From the NCBI GenBank assembly GCA_963850915.1, contig CAWKND010000007.1:62001-126000 (forward strand): a DNA stretch of 64,000 nt, read 5' to 3'. This DNA is from CAVTWH01 sp963850915 (GTDB lineage: Bacteria; Actinomycetota; Actinomycetes; Mycobacteriales; Micromonosporaceae). Shown here piece by piece: positions 50,907-60,054 of the stretch; the first letter of the stretch is position 1; each line of letters starts with the position of its first letter. A program made the position numbers and the translations under genes. A model generated the notes under the pieces. That model had not been told where the DNA came from. It searched no databases and worked only from the letters and a program-made list of their open reading frames with translations.

Positions 50907-52688
50907 ATGACCCACCAGGACACGCTCGTCGCGGTACTCCAGGAGCACGCCAACCGGCAGGGCGACCGGCCGGCGCTGACCTTCGTCGCCGATCTCGCCC
51001 AGCATCCGTCGGGCGAGTCACTGTCCTACCACGACCTCGACCTCCTCGCCCGCCGGACCGCCGTGCTGCTGCGGGACCGCTACGCGGTGGGCGACCGGGC
51101 GCTGCTGCTGTTCCCGGCCGGCCTGCAGTTCGCGGTGGCCATGTTGGGCTGCATGTACGCCGGCCTGATCGGGGTACCGCTGCCCATCCCCAACAGGTCG
51201 GCGGAGTCCCGCCAGCGCTGCGCCGGAGTGGTCCAGCATGCCGGTGTCCGCGTCGTACTCACCGACGAGGCCAGCCTGCCCGCGGTCACCGGATGGCGGG
51301 ACGCCGAGGGGCTCGGACAGCTGGAGTGCCTGACCGTCGAACTAGCCGGGCCGGGCGACGCGGACGCCTGGGTCCGACCGGACATCGACTCGGACACGGT
51401 CGCCATGCTGCAGTACACCTCGGGCTCCACCAGCGAGCCCAAGGGAGTGATCATCACCCACGACACGATCCTCACCCAGGTGGCGATGAGCCGCCGGATG
51501 ATGGGGGTCGGTCGGAGCAGCCGGTTCGGCGGCTGGCTACCGATGCACCACGACCTCGGGCTGCTCGGGCAGCTCCTGCAGCCGGTCGCGTTGGGGGCGG
51601 TCAGCGTCACCATGCCGCCGTTCGAGTTCCTCAAGCGGCCGGTGCGCTGGCTGGAGCTGATCGACCAGCACTGGCTGGACGTCTCGCTGGCGCCGAACTT
51701 CGCGTACCAGATGTGCGTGGCGAAGGTGACCGACGAGCAGGTCTCGCGGCTCGACCTGTCCGGTTGGCAGGTCGCCGGCAACGGCGCGGAGGCGGTACAG
51801 GCAGCCACCTTGGAGGCCTTCACCCGACGGTTCGCGGCTGCCGGCTTCCGCCCCGAGGCGTTCACGGTCGGCTACGGACTCGCTGAGGCGATGGCGTACA
51901 CGTCGGTCGGTACCCGTGACGAGCCGCCCTTCGTCTGCCGGGTCGACGCCGCCCGGCTGGAGCAGGGCGAGTTCGTACCGGCCGGCGCATCGGCCGAGGT
52001 ACTCAGCCGGGTCAGCTGTGGCCGCCCCTGCGAGGTGGAGATCCGCATCGTCGACCCGCAGACGGCGACGCCGGTACCGGACGGGCGGGTCGGTGAGATC
52101 TGGCTGCGCGGGCGGGCGGTCGCACCCGGCTACTGGGCCGCGGCGGAGGCGACCCGGGCGGCCTTCGGCGCGGTGACGGCTACCGGCGAGACCGGCTACC
52201 TGCGCACCGGTGACCTCGGCGCGCTGTACTGCGACGAGCTGTTCGTCACCGGCCGACTCAAGGACATGCTGGTGGTACGGGGCCGCAACATCTACCCGCA
52301 GGACATCGAGCACGAGGTGGCCTCCTGGCACGAGGCACTGCGCGCCGGGGTCGGAGCGGTTTTCGCGGTGCCGTCGGCCGATGGCGCGGACGATGCCGGG
52401 GAGCTGGTACTTGTGCACGAATGCCAGGCGCTGCTGCCCGGGGTGGACGGGCCGGCCGCCTTGACCGCGACCATCCGGGATCGGATGGCCCGCCAGTTCG
52501 GCATCCATGTCGGCGCCGTGGTGCTTGTCCGGCCGGGTGGCGTCGCTCGGACGACAAGCGGGAAAGTACGGCGCGGAGCCATGCGGGAGCTGTTCGTGGA
52601 CCGACGTTTGGGGCCGCTGTACGAGGACCTGAGCCCTCGAATGCGGCTTACCTACCGTGAGGAAACGGCGGTGCCGGATGTCCGTTGA
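50907..52688 (+). CDS. Fatty acyl-AMP ligase (FAAL)
   Basis: This 593-residue adenylate-forming enzyme has LQYTSGSTSEPKGVIITH (A3), GWLPMHHDLGLLGQLLQPV with the FAAL-type MHHDLGL, GYGLAEAMAYTS, TGDLGALYCDELFVTGR and NIYPQDIEHEV. It activates a fatty acid as its adenylate and loads it on an ACP, not CoA. The nearby ACPs (56104, 45712) are likely acceptors. It is followed at once by two ACADs, an arrangement known from lipopeptide clusters (ramoplanin, friulimicin). Confidence 0.94.
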   Translation: MTHQDTLVAVLQEHANRQGDRPALTFVADLAQHPSGESLSYHDLDLLARRTAVLLRDRYAVGDRALLLFPAGLQFAVAMLGCMYAGLIGVPLPIPNRSAESRQRCAGVVQHAGVRVVLTDEASLPAVTGWRDAEGLGQLECLTVELAGPGDADAWVRPDIDSDTVAMLQYTSGSTSEPKGVIITHDTILTQVAMSRRMMGVGRSSRFGGWLPMHHDLGLLGQLLQPVALGAVSVTMPPFEFLKRPVRWLELIDQHWLDVSLAPNFAYQMCVAKVTDEQVSRLDLSGWQVAGNGAEAVQAATLEAFTRRFAAAGFRPEAFTVGYGLAEAMAYTSVGTRDEPPFVCRVDAARLEQGEFVPAGASAEVLSRVSCGRPCEVEIRIVDPQTATPVPDGRVGEIWLRGRAVAPGYWAAAEATRAAFGAVTATGETGYLRTGDLGALYCDELFVTGRLKDMLVVRGRNIYPQDIEHEVASWHEALRAGVGAVFAVPSADGADDAGELVLVHECQALLPGVDGPAALTATIRDRMARQFGIHVGAVVLVRPGGVARTTSGKVRRGAMRELFVDRRLGPLYEDLSPRMRLTYREETAVPDVR

Positions 52689-54437
52689 GATCGCTGCGGC
52701 GACCAGTGGGTACCGCGCGATCGCCCCCGCGCACGCGCTGTCCCACGCGATGGGTGATCCGTCCAACAGCGACGATGTGTTGTCGTACGCCAAATCGGCA
52801 GAGCTGGACGCCAGCGAGGTGTTCCCGACCGCCGCCTGTTCCCGGCTGGACGAGCTGCGGCTGCCCCGCTACTACGTACCCGCCGAGCACGGCGGTGCCC
52901 TCACCAGCTATGAGGAGATCCTGCACCTGATGCGGGTCCTCGCCCGGCGCGATCTGACCCTCGCCATCGCCCACGGCAAGACCTTCCTCGGCGCGGTCGG
53001 CGTGTGGGTGGCCGGACGGCCGGACCAGACGGCCGGTCTGGGAGCGGACATCCTCGCCGGAGCGCGGGTGTGCTGGGGCCTGACGGAGCGCGCCCACGGC
53101 AGTGACCTGCTCGCCGGCGAGGTGTCCGCCGAGCGCACCCCGGACGGGTACCGGGTCAACGGGGAGAAGTGGCTCATCAACAACGCCACCCAGGGCGACC
53201 TGGTCTGCCTGCTGGCACGCACCGAACCCGGCGGTGGCCCGCGCGGGTTCAGCCTGCTGCTCGTGGACAAGCGGCAGTTGGCCGCCGACCGCTACCGGTG
53301 CCTGCCGAAGGTACACACCCAGGGCATCCGCGCCGCCGACATCAGCGGGATCAGCTTCCACGACGCTCCGGTGCCGGCCACCGCACTCGTCGGGCCGCCG
53401 GGCGGTGGCCTGGAGATCATCGGCAAGGCGTTCCAGCTCACCCGGGCCTGCGCGGCCGCATTGTCGCTGGGCGCGGCTGACCAGGCGTTCGGCCTGGTAC
53501 TCGGGTACCTTGCCGAGCGCCGGTTGTACGGACAGACCCTGCTAGGGCTGCCGAAGGTACGGGCCGACCTGGGCGAGGCGTACGCCATGCTGTTCGTCGC
53601 GGAGGCGTTGAGTGTCCTGGCCTGCCGGGGCATCCACGCCCTGCCCGGCGACATGAGCGTGCTGTCGGCGGTCACCAAGTATCTGGTACCCACGCTCGTC
53701 GATGACCTGCTCGGCCGGCTCGGCGAGATGCTGGGCGCCCGCGCGTTCCTCAGCGACGTTCACGCCGGCGGCCGGTACGCCAAGGTGGAGCGCGACCACC
53801 GCATCGTCGGCATCTTCGACGGGAGCACCGCGGTCAACCAGAGCCTGATCATCAACCAGTTCCCGGTCCTGGTCCGCGGATACCGCCGAACGCTGGCCCG
53901 CGTCGAGGACGTTGCCGTGGCGGCGGACCTGGCCCGGCCGGTCCCGGACGCCGATCTGGGCCAGCTGAGCCTCCTGGCCCGGCACGGCTGCGCCACCACC
54001 CAAGCCCTGCGGAGCGCCGTCGACGAGCTGGCGAAGCTGGTCGCGACCGGCGAGGCCCCGCCGCTCCTGCTGCGCGACGCCCAGGTGCTGCAGGCAGCCA
54101 CCGACGAGGTCTACTCCGAGATGGCCGCGACCGCGCCCGCCGGACGCGACCTCCGCCCTCGGCCTTCGCCACCGCCCACCGGTACGCCCTGTGCGTGGCG
54201 GGTGCCGCGTGTGTACACCTGTGGCTGGCCAACCGGACCTGGGACCCGGTGGCGACGGCGCCCGCGCCCTGGCGGGACGGGCTGTGGTTACGGGCCAGCC
54301 TCGGCTACCTGCTGACCAAGCTGCAACCGGCGCTCCACCCACCGCCCTATCCGCTCTTCGGCGAGCTCTTCGACGGCGTGCGGCCGGACGCCACCCCCTC
54401 GCTGCTGCCGACCGGGAGCGGGGTGGCCGGCGCGTGA
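52678..54437 (+). pseudogene. Acyl-CoA dehydrogenase with a frame break near 54150
   Basis: The first frame encodes an ACAD (WGLTERAHGSDLLAGEVSAE, NGEKWLINNATQG, GIFDGSTAVNQ) up to about residue 490, then becomes Pro/Arg-rich. The expected C-terminus (FATAHRYALCVAGAACVHLW...) is in another frame and ends in a TGA at 54435-54437 that overlaps the GTG of the next ACAD by 4 bp. The parallel segment of that ACAD (FALTARYAAVLAASACLNVW) confirms the reading. One indel at about 54140-54170 would restore a ~585-residue protein. It would introduce a double bond into the FAAL-loaded acyl-ACP. The start overlaps the FAAL end by 11 bp. Confidence 0.85.
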
Positions 54438-56086
54438 ACGACATCGAACGGCGACTGGGAAACCCTTGGGACGACGACAATCCCATCGGGTACCGGGCAG
54501 TGGTCGCCGCCGACGAACAGTCCGCCGTACCGGCAGCGGGCGAACGGATGCTCGACGAGTACGGCCTGGGCGCCGAGTTCGTACCGCCGGCCCTCGGCGG
54601 TCGGCTGGACCGGCTGGACCGGCTGGTCCTGCTGCTGCGCTCGATCGCCCGCCGCGACCTCGCGCTGACCCTGGCCAGTTCGGCACCCATGTTCGCCGCG
54701 GTCAACGTGTGGACCGCCGGTGGCGAGGCACACCGTCGCCAGGCGGCGCAGTTGCTGCTGGACAACCGGAAACTGGCCGCCGGCTACCACGAGTTGGCGC
54801 ACGGCAACGACTTCGCCGCGGTCGATTTCACCGCCCGCCGGAGCCCTGAGGGCTGGCTGCTCAGTGGCCGCAAGGAGGTCATCACCAACATCCAGCGGGC
54901 GAGCGCCGTCGTGCTGTTTGCCCGCACCAGCGACGCCCCCGGCAGCCGTAGCCACTCCCAGCTGTTCCTCGACAAGTCCACTGTGGACATCGAGGCCTCC
55001 TGCTATCTGCCCCGGTTCCGCAGCGAAGGCCTGCGCGGCGTCCAACTCGGCGGCTTCGAGCTGCGCGACCTGCGGGTACCCCGGGACAGCCTGCTGGGCG
55101 AGGAGGGCCGCGGGATCGAGACCGCCCTGCGCTCGTTCCAGCTCACCCGCATCGCCCTGCCCGGCACCGCGGTGGGCGTCGTGGACACCGGGCTGCGCGT
55201 GGCGATGCGGTTCGCCGCGGACCGCCGGCTGTACGGGCGCACCGCCGCCGACCTCCCGCTGGTCAAGGCCACCTTTGCCGACGCGTTCGTCGACCTGCTC
55301 ATCTGCGACTGCCTGGCCACCGTCGCGGCCCGTGCGGTACACCTGCTGCCCGGCCAGACGAGCATCTACGCCGCCGCGGCCAAGGCCTTCGTGCCCGCCG
55401 TACTCCGCGACGCGATGCACCGCCTCTCCCTGGTACTGGGCGCGCACTTCTACATCCGGGAGGGTCGGTACGCCATCTTCGGCAAGCACCTGCGCGACCT
55501 GCCGGCGCACACCTTCGGACACGCCGGCCGCGCCGCCTGCCAGCTCACCATGCTCCCCCAGATGCTGATGCTGGCCCGCCGATCCTGGCTGACCGGCGAA
55601 CCGGCCGTACCGCAGCTGTTCCAGCTTGCCGAGCCGCTGCCGCCGCTGCGCTACGACCAGCTCGCGGTGGCGTCCTCGGCCGACCCGTTGGCCGCGTCGT
55701 TGCTGTCCGGCGTGGATGCCGTGGCCGACCGCCAGGTCCGCGCGGCGAGCGCGCCGTTCGTGGCCGCGCTGCACGACATCAACGAGCAGGTGCGCGCGTT
55801 GGCGCCGCGCGACGTCGGACCGGCCGCCAGCCCGGCCGCCTTCGCGTTGACCGCACGGTACGCGGCCGTACTCGCGGCGAGCGCCTGCCTCAATGTGTGG
55901 CGGTACAGCGAGGGCGGCTTCCTCGCCGACCCGGCCTGGCTGCTGGCCGCGCTGGGGCGGCTCGCCGCCCGCATGGGCCAGCCCGGGTCCGGCCCAACCG
56001 CGGACCATCCGCTGTACACCGAGCTGACCGCCCGCTTCGACCAGTCGCTGAGCTTCGATCTGGCCGCCCAGCCGGTGGCCGGATAG
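54434..56086 (+). CDS. Acyl-CoA dehydrogenase-like protein, second of pair
   Basis: This 550-residue protein is a relative of the preceding ACAD, with AGYHELAHGNDFAAVDFTAR, SGRKEVITNIQRASA and RRLYGRTAADLPLVKATFAD (RRLYGRTAADLP). The C-terminal region keeps the helical domain but lacks the DGST/EGT-type motif seen in the others. GTG start, 4-bp overlap with the upstream stop. Together they may form the pair used to make 2,4-dienoyl or other unsaturated acyl-ACP chains. Confidence 0.9.
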   Translation: MNDIERRLGNPWDDDNPIGYRAVVAADEQSAVPAAGERMLDEYGLGAEFVPPALGGRLDRLDRLVLLLRSIARRDLALTLASSAPMFAAVNVWTAGGEAHRRQAAQLLLDNRKLAAGYHELAHGNDFAAVDFTARRSPEGWLLSGRKEVITNIQRASAVVLFARTSDAPGSRSHSQLFLDKSTVDIEASCYLPRFRSEGLRGVQLGGFELRDLRVPRDSLLGEEGRGIETALRSFQLTRIALPGTAVGVVDTGLRVAMRFAADRRLYGRTAADLPLVKATFADAFVDLLICDCLATVAARAVHLLPGQTSIYAAAAKAFVPAVLRDAMHRLSLVLGAHFYIREGRYAIFGKHLRDLPAHTFGHAGRAACQLTMLPQMLMLARRSWLTGEPAVPQLFQLAEPLPPLRYDQLAVASSADPLAASLLSGVDAVADRQVRAASAPFVAALHDINEQVRALAPRDVGPAASPAAFALTARYAAVLAASACLNVWRYSEGGFLADPAWLLAALGRLAARMGQPGSGPTADHPLYTELTARFDQSLSFDLAAQPVAG

Positions 56087-56103
56087 CCAACAGGAGGATC
56101 ACC

Positions 56104-56385
56104 ATGCCCCGTCCCGGTGCCGAGCCCTCCGTCGATGCGCTGCGCGCGTGGTTGACCGCGAAGGTCGCCGAGTACGCCGAGTGCGAGCCCGACCAGATCC
56201 GCCCCGACGTGTCCCTCGCCGAGTACGGACTGGACTCGATGTACGGGCTGATGCTGTGCGGCGACATCGAGGACCATCTGGGACTGACGGTGGATCCGAC
56301 CGTGGCGTGGGACTACTCGACCGTCGACGCGCTCACCGGGTACCTGGACACCGAGCTCGAGCGGCCGACCGGGGCGAGCGGGTGA
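56104..56385 (+). CDS. Acyl carrier protein
   Basis: This 93-residue ACP has the site SLAEYGLDSMYGLML (Ser) and a strong RBS (AGGAGG). It precedes the KAS III gene with a 4-bp overlap. It is the likely carrier for the FAAL and/or ATP-grasp ligase in this operon. Confidence 0.92.
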   Translation: MPRPGAEPSVDALRAWLTAKVAEYAECEPDQIRPDVSLAEYGLDSMYGLMLCGDIEDHLGLTVDPTVAWDYSTVDALTGYLDTELERPTGASG

Positions 56386-57311
56386 CCGCCCTGGCCGGAG
56401 TGGCGGCGTACCTGCCTGGAAGCGGGGTCCCGATCTCGTCACTACGCGAGCAGCTCGGGCTGAGCGTTGCCGAGGTCAAGGTGTTCCAGCGCTACTACGG
56501 GCTGGACCTGGTACGTCGGGACGACGGGAAGACGCTGGTCGACCTGATGCTGGCCGCCGCCGGCCGGCTCGCCGAGCTGTCCGGACACGAGCAGCAGGTC
56601 CGGTACGTCCTGCAGGCCCGTACCCATCCCGTGGTCGTGCCGTACCCGGTGAACCCGCTGGCCGAGGCGTGCCGGCGGCTCGGCCTGCAGCACGCGATCG
56701 CGTTTGCCGTCACCCAGCATGCCTGCGCATCCGGCCTGCTCGCGATCGACATCGCCGGCCGGCTGCTGGCCGCGACCGGCGACCCGGACGCGCTGGCGCT
56801 GGTGTTCACCGGCGAGAAGACCTTCACGCGTGGGGCGCAGGTCATCCCCCGGCAGACGGTGATGAGCGAGGGCGCGGCCGCCTGCCTGGTCCGCTATGGC
56901 GGTTTCCGCGACCGGGTGCTCGCCTACGCCACCGCCATGTACGGGCAGTACGACCGGCTGCAGCCGGGCAGCGAGCTGGCCGCGGAGTTTCAGGAGAGGT
57001 ACCCGCACCTGCTGGCGGAGGTGATGCTGGCCGCGATCGCCAAGGCCGGGATCGCACTGGGCGACCTCCACCTCATCCTGCCGCACAACGTCAACATCGT
57101 GTCCTGGCAACGGATCAGCAAGATCATCGGACTGCCCGTCGAGCGGGTACTGCTGGACAACGTCCCGCTGGCCGGGCACTCCTTCTGTGCGGACGGTTTC
57201 ATCAACTACCGGACCGCCGTCGCAACCGGCCGGCTCTCCCCCGGGGACCGCTACCTGATGGCCGCGGTGGGGCTGGGCGCGACCTTCTCCGCCATGGTGT
57301 TCGAGCACTAG
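56382..57311 (+). CDS. KAS III-family ketosynthase/acyltransferase with changed triad
   Basis: This 309-residue thiolase-fold protein has Cys in TQHACASGLLAID, His in LILPHNVNIVSW, but LAGHSFCADGF where FabH has GNTSAAS, so the Asn of the Cys-His-Asn triad is a His. Altered triads are typical of KAS III-like enzymes that transfer acyl groups and do not condense (for example CerJ-type). The GTG overlaps the ACP stop. It may condense or transfer the acyl-ACP product of the FAAL line. Confidence 0.88.
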   Translation: MTALAGVAAYLPGSGVPISSLREQLGLSVAEVKVFQRYYGLDLVRRDDGKTLVDLMLAAAGRLAELSGHEQQVRYVLQARTHPVVVPYPVNPLAEACRRLGLQHAIAFAVTQHACASGLLAIDIAGRLLAATGDPDALALVFTGEKTFTRGAQVIPRQTVMSEGAAACLVRYGGFRDRVLAYATAMYGQYDRLQPGSELAAEFQERYPHLLAEVMLAAIAKAGIALGDLHLILPHNVNIVSWQRISKIIGLPVERVLLDNVPLAGHSFCADGFINYRTAVATGRLSPGDRYLMAAVGLGATFSAMVFEH

Positions 57312-57337
57312 TGGCAGTTGAGCATGAGGAGCCTGGC

Positions 57338-58747
57338 ATGCCCGATCAGATGACGACCGCCGTTCCCGCCTCCCTGTCCGGCGGGCGTACCCGGGGACTC
57401 GCCGACCGGCTGCGGTCGGCCCTCGTGGGCGACCCGGATGCCCGCTTCGTCTACCTGGCGAACTTCGAGGTCGAGGACCGGTGGGCGGTCGGCGAGACCG
57501 GGCTGCCGCGTACCCCGTTCGAAACGGCGCGCCAGGTGGTGAACCGGATGGACGAGCTGGCCGTCACGCTGGCCGGCGGTCAGGACCACGTACTGCTCAA
57601 GCAGGCCCCGGACCCGGGGTACCTGGACTGGCTGTCCCGTCTGGAGCTGCCGCTGCCGAGGCTGGTGCCGGCCAACTCGTCCCAGCCACAGCGCAACGTC
57701 ACCGAGGACGCGCTGGCCACCCCGGCGCTCTTGGATCTCCTGTCCGGACTGGCCGCGGAGGGCGCGTACCTGCTGCCGCACGGAGTATCCACAATGGAGG
57801 AGGAGCTGGCGGAGCGGACCGGCCTGCCGCTGGCCGCGCCGCCCACGACGATCTGCAAGTTCGTCAACAGCAAGGTGTACAGCCGCAGGCTCGCCGAAAA
57901 ACTCGGGCTACGCCAGCCCACCGGCTGGGCCTGCGCAGCTCTCGAGCAGTTCGCCGCCGCCTGCCGAGACGCCGCCGACCTGCTCGCCGACGGCCGACGG
58001 GTGGTGGTCAAGGACGCCTACGGGGTGTCCGGAAAAGGCCTCATGGTGGTCGACGACCCGAACCGGCTGGACCGGCTGTACCGGATGGTGGCCACCCAGG
58101 CCCGGCGCAGCGGGCACGATCGGGTCGGCCTGGTGGTCGAGGAGTGGGTGGCCAAGGGAGTCGACCTGAACTACCAGTTCACCGTGCACCGCGACGGTAC
58201 GGTCAGCTTCGACTTCGTCAAGGAGGCGTACACCGTGCACGGCGTCCACACCGGACACCGGATGCCGGCCCGGCTCAGTGCGCCGGTCCACGAAGAACTG
58301 CGGCGCTGCAGTCAGGCGCTGGGTACCCAGCTGGCCGCCGACGGCTACTACGGGGTGGTCGGGGTGGACGCGATGACCGATCCGTCCGGTGGCCTCTACC
58401 CGGTGACCGAAATCAATGCCCGCAACAACATGTCCACCTACCAGGCAACGCTGGTCGAGCGGCTGGTCCGCCCGGACATGGTGGCGTTGGCCCGCCAGTA
58501 CCCACTGCGGTTGGCCACTGCCCTGCCGTTCGACCGCCTGCGCCACGGCCTGGGCGAACTGTTGCTGCGCGAGCCGGGCGGGGTTGGTCTGGTCATCCAC
58601 GCCTTCGCCACGGTCAACGCCGGGGCCGGCGCACAGCCGTTCCCGGGTCGCCTCTACGGGCTGCTGACGGCCACGTCAACCGAAGAGCTGGACACGATGG
58701 ATGCCGAGATCGCCGACCGGCTGGCCGTCCTCGCCGAAGGGGTATGA
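57338..58747 (+). CDS. ATP-grasp carboxylate-amine/ACP ligase (PGM1/BtrJ-like)
   Basis: This 469-residue protein has an N-terminal pre-ATP-grasp half and a C-terminal ATP-grasp half with RVVVKDAYGVSGKGLMVVDD (VVKDAYGVSGKGLM), VEEWV and the metal site TEINARNN (ExNxR). It resembles the PGM1-type peptide ligases and, in its context next to a PLP decarboxylase, BtrJ, which attaches glutamate to ACP in butirosin biosynthesis. I chose the ATG at 57338, with GAGGAG 7 bp upstream. The substrate amino acid is unknown. Confidence 0.9.
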   Translation: MPDQMTTAVPASLSGGRTRGLADRLRSALVGDPDARFVYLANFEVEDRWAVGETGLPRTPFETARQVVNRMDELAVTLAGGQDHVLLKQAPDPGYLDWLSRLELPLPRLVPANSSQPQRNVTEDALATPALLDLLSGLAAEGAYLLPHGVSTMEEELAERTGLPLAAPPTTICKFVNSKVYSRRLAEKLGLRQPTGWACAALEQFAAACRDAADLLADGRRVVVKDAYGVSGKGLMVVDDPNRLDRLYRMVATQARRSGHDRVGLVVEEWVAKGVDLNYQFTVHRDGTVSFDFVKEAYTVHGVHTGHRMPARLSAPVHEELRRCSQALGTQLAADGYYGVVGVDAMTDPSGGLYPVTEINARNNMSTYQATLVERLVRPDMVALARQYPLRLATALPFDRLRHGLGELLLREPGGVGLVIHAFATVNAGAGAQPFPGRLYGLLTATSTEELDTMDAEIADRLAVLAEGV

Positions 58748-60054
58748 CATTGCGTGAGCACGAGATCCAGGGCATTCCGGTCTCGGTACTGGCCGAGACG
58801 TACGGAACACCGCTGTTCGTCTACGACGGGCAGGCGCTGCGCGAGCAGTACCAGCGGCTGCGCGACAATCTGCATCCCGCGGTGGAGATCTTCTATTCGC
58901 TCAAGGCCAACCCGAACGTATCGGTCTGTGCGCTGCTGCGCTCGCTCGGCGCACGCGCCGAGGTCTCCTCGCTCGTCGAGCTGATGACCGCCCGTCGGGC
59001 CGGGGTTGCCGGGCGCGACATCATCTTCCTCGGCCCCGGCAAGAGCGAGGCGGAGCTCGCCGCCTGCCTTGACCACGGCGTGTACGCCATCGTGTGCGAG
59101 TCCCTCGGCGAGCTGGCCCTCATCGACCGGCTGGCCGGAGCCCGCGGGATCCGGGCCGATGTGGCGTTGCGGGTCAACCCCAGCTTCGCGGTGACCCGGT
59201 CCAGGCTCACCATGGGCGGCCGGCCACGGCAGTTCGGCATCGACGTCGACCAACTGCTGGCCGCCACCGACCTGACCGCCCGGTTCCCGCATGTCCGGCT
59301 CATGGGGGTACACGCCTACCTGGGTACCCGCATCCTGGACGCGCAGGCCATCGCCGACAACACCGCCCGGATTCTGCAGCTCGCCGAGGAGCTGGCCAGC
59401 CGGTTGGACTTCCCGCTGGAACTGGTCGACGTCGGCGGTGGACTCGGGGTGGCGTACTTCGACGATGAGCACGATCTCGATGACGAGCTGCTGACCCGCC
59501 AGCTGCGCCCGCTGGTGGACGCGTTCGTTGCCCGGCACCCGGCGACCCGACTGATCATGGAGCTGGGTCGGTACCTCGCCGCGCCGTGCGGGCTGTACCT
59601 GATCCGGGTCCGGTACGTCAAAACGTCCATGGGGCAACGGTTCGCGGTCACCGACGGCGGTACCAACCACCACATGGCCGCGGTCGGCGTGGGCTCGTTC
59701 GTCAAGCGCAACTTCCCGATCCGCCTGGTCAGCCGGGTCGACGCGCCGGCATCCGAACCGTGGCAGCTGTGCGGGCCGCTGTGTACCCCCGGTGACACCA
59801 TCGGCAAGGACGTACCGTTGCCACCCGTACACCCCGGCGATCTGATCGGCGTACTCCGATCCGGAGCGTACGGACTGACGGCGTCGCCCGGCCTGTTCCT
59901 CAGCCACGGGTACCCGGCCGAGGTACTGGTCGACAGCGGCGTGCCCTATCTCGTACGGGACCGCGATCTGCCCGAGGACCTGCTGCGCCAACAGCACCGC
60001 TACGACGAGGCGGGCGTGGCCCACACCGGACCGACGCGCGACCGAGCCGCATGA
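58744..60054 (+). CDS. PLP-dependent DAP/ornithine-type decarboxylase (BtrK-like)
   Basis: This 436-residue fold-type III decarboxylase has the PLP lysine in FYSLKANPN, VDVGGGLGVAYF, ELGRYLAAPCG and the active-site Cys/Asp region CGPLCTPGD with a C-terminal GAYGLTASP. Its ATG overlaps the ATP-grasp stop. In butirosin the homologous BtrK decarboxylates glutamyl-ACP, so here it probably acts on an aminoacyl-ACP formed by its neighbour. Lysine biosynthesis is less likely in this setting. Confidence 0.92.
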   Translation: MTLREHEIQGIPVSVLAETYGTPLFVYDGQALREQYQRLRDNLHPAVEIFYSLKANPNVSVCALLRSLGARAEVSSLVELMTARRAGVAGRDIIFLGPGKSEAELAACLDHGVYAIVCESLGELALIDRLAGARGIRADVALRVNPSFAVTRSRLTMGGRPRQFGIDVDQLLAATDLTARFPHVRLMGVHAYLGTRILDAQAIADNTARILQLAEELASRLDFPLELVDVGGGLGVAYFDDEHDLDDELLTRQLRPLVDAFVARHPATRLIMELGRYLAAPCGLYLIRVRYVKTSMGQRFAVTDGGTNHHMAAVGVGSFVKRNFPIRLVSRVDAPASEPWQLCGPLCTPGDTIGKDVPLPPVHPGDLIGVLRSGAYGLTASPGLFLSHGYPAEVLVDSGVPYLVRDRDLPEDLLRQQHRYDEAGVAHTGPTRDRAA

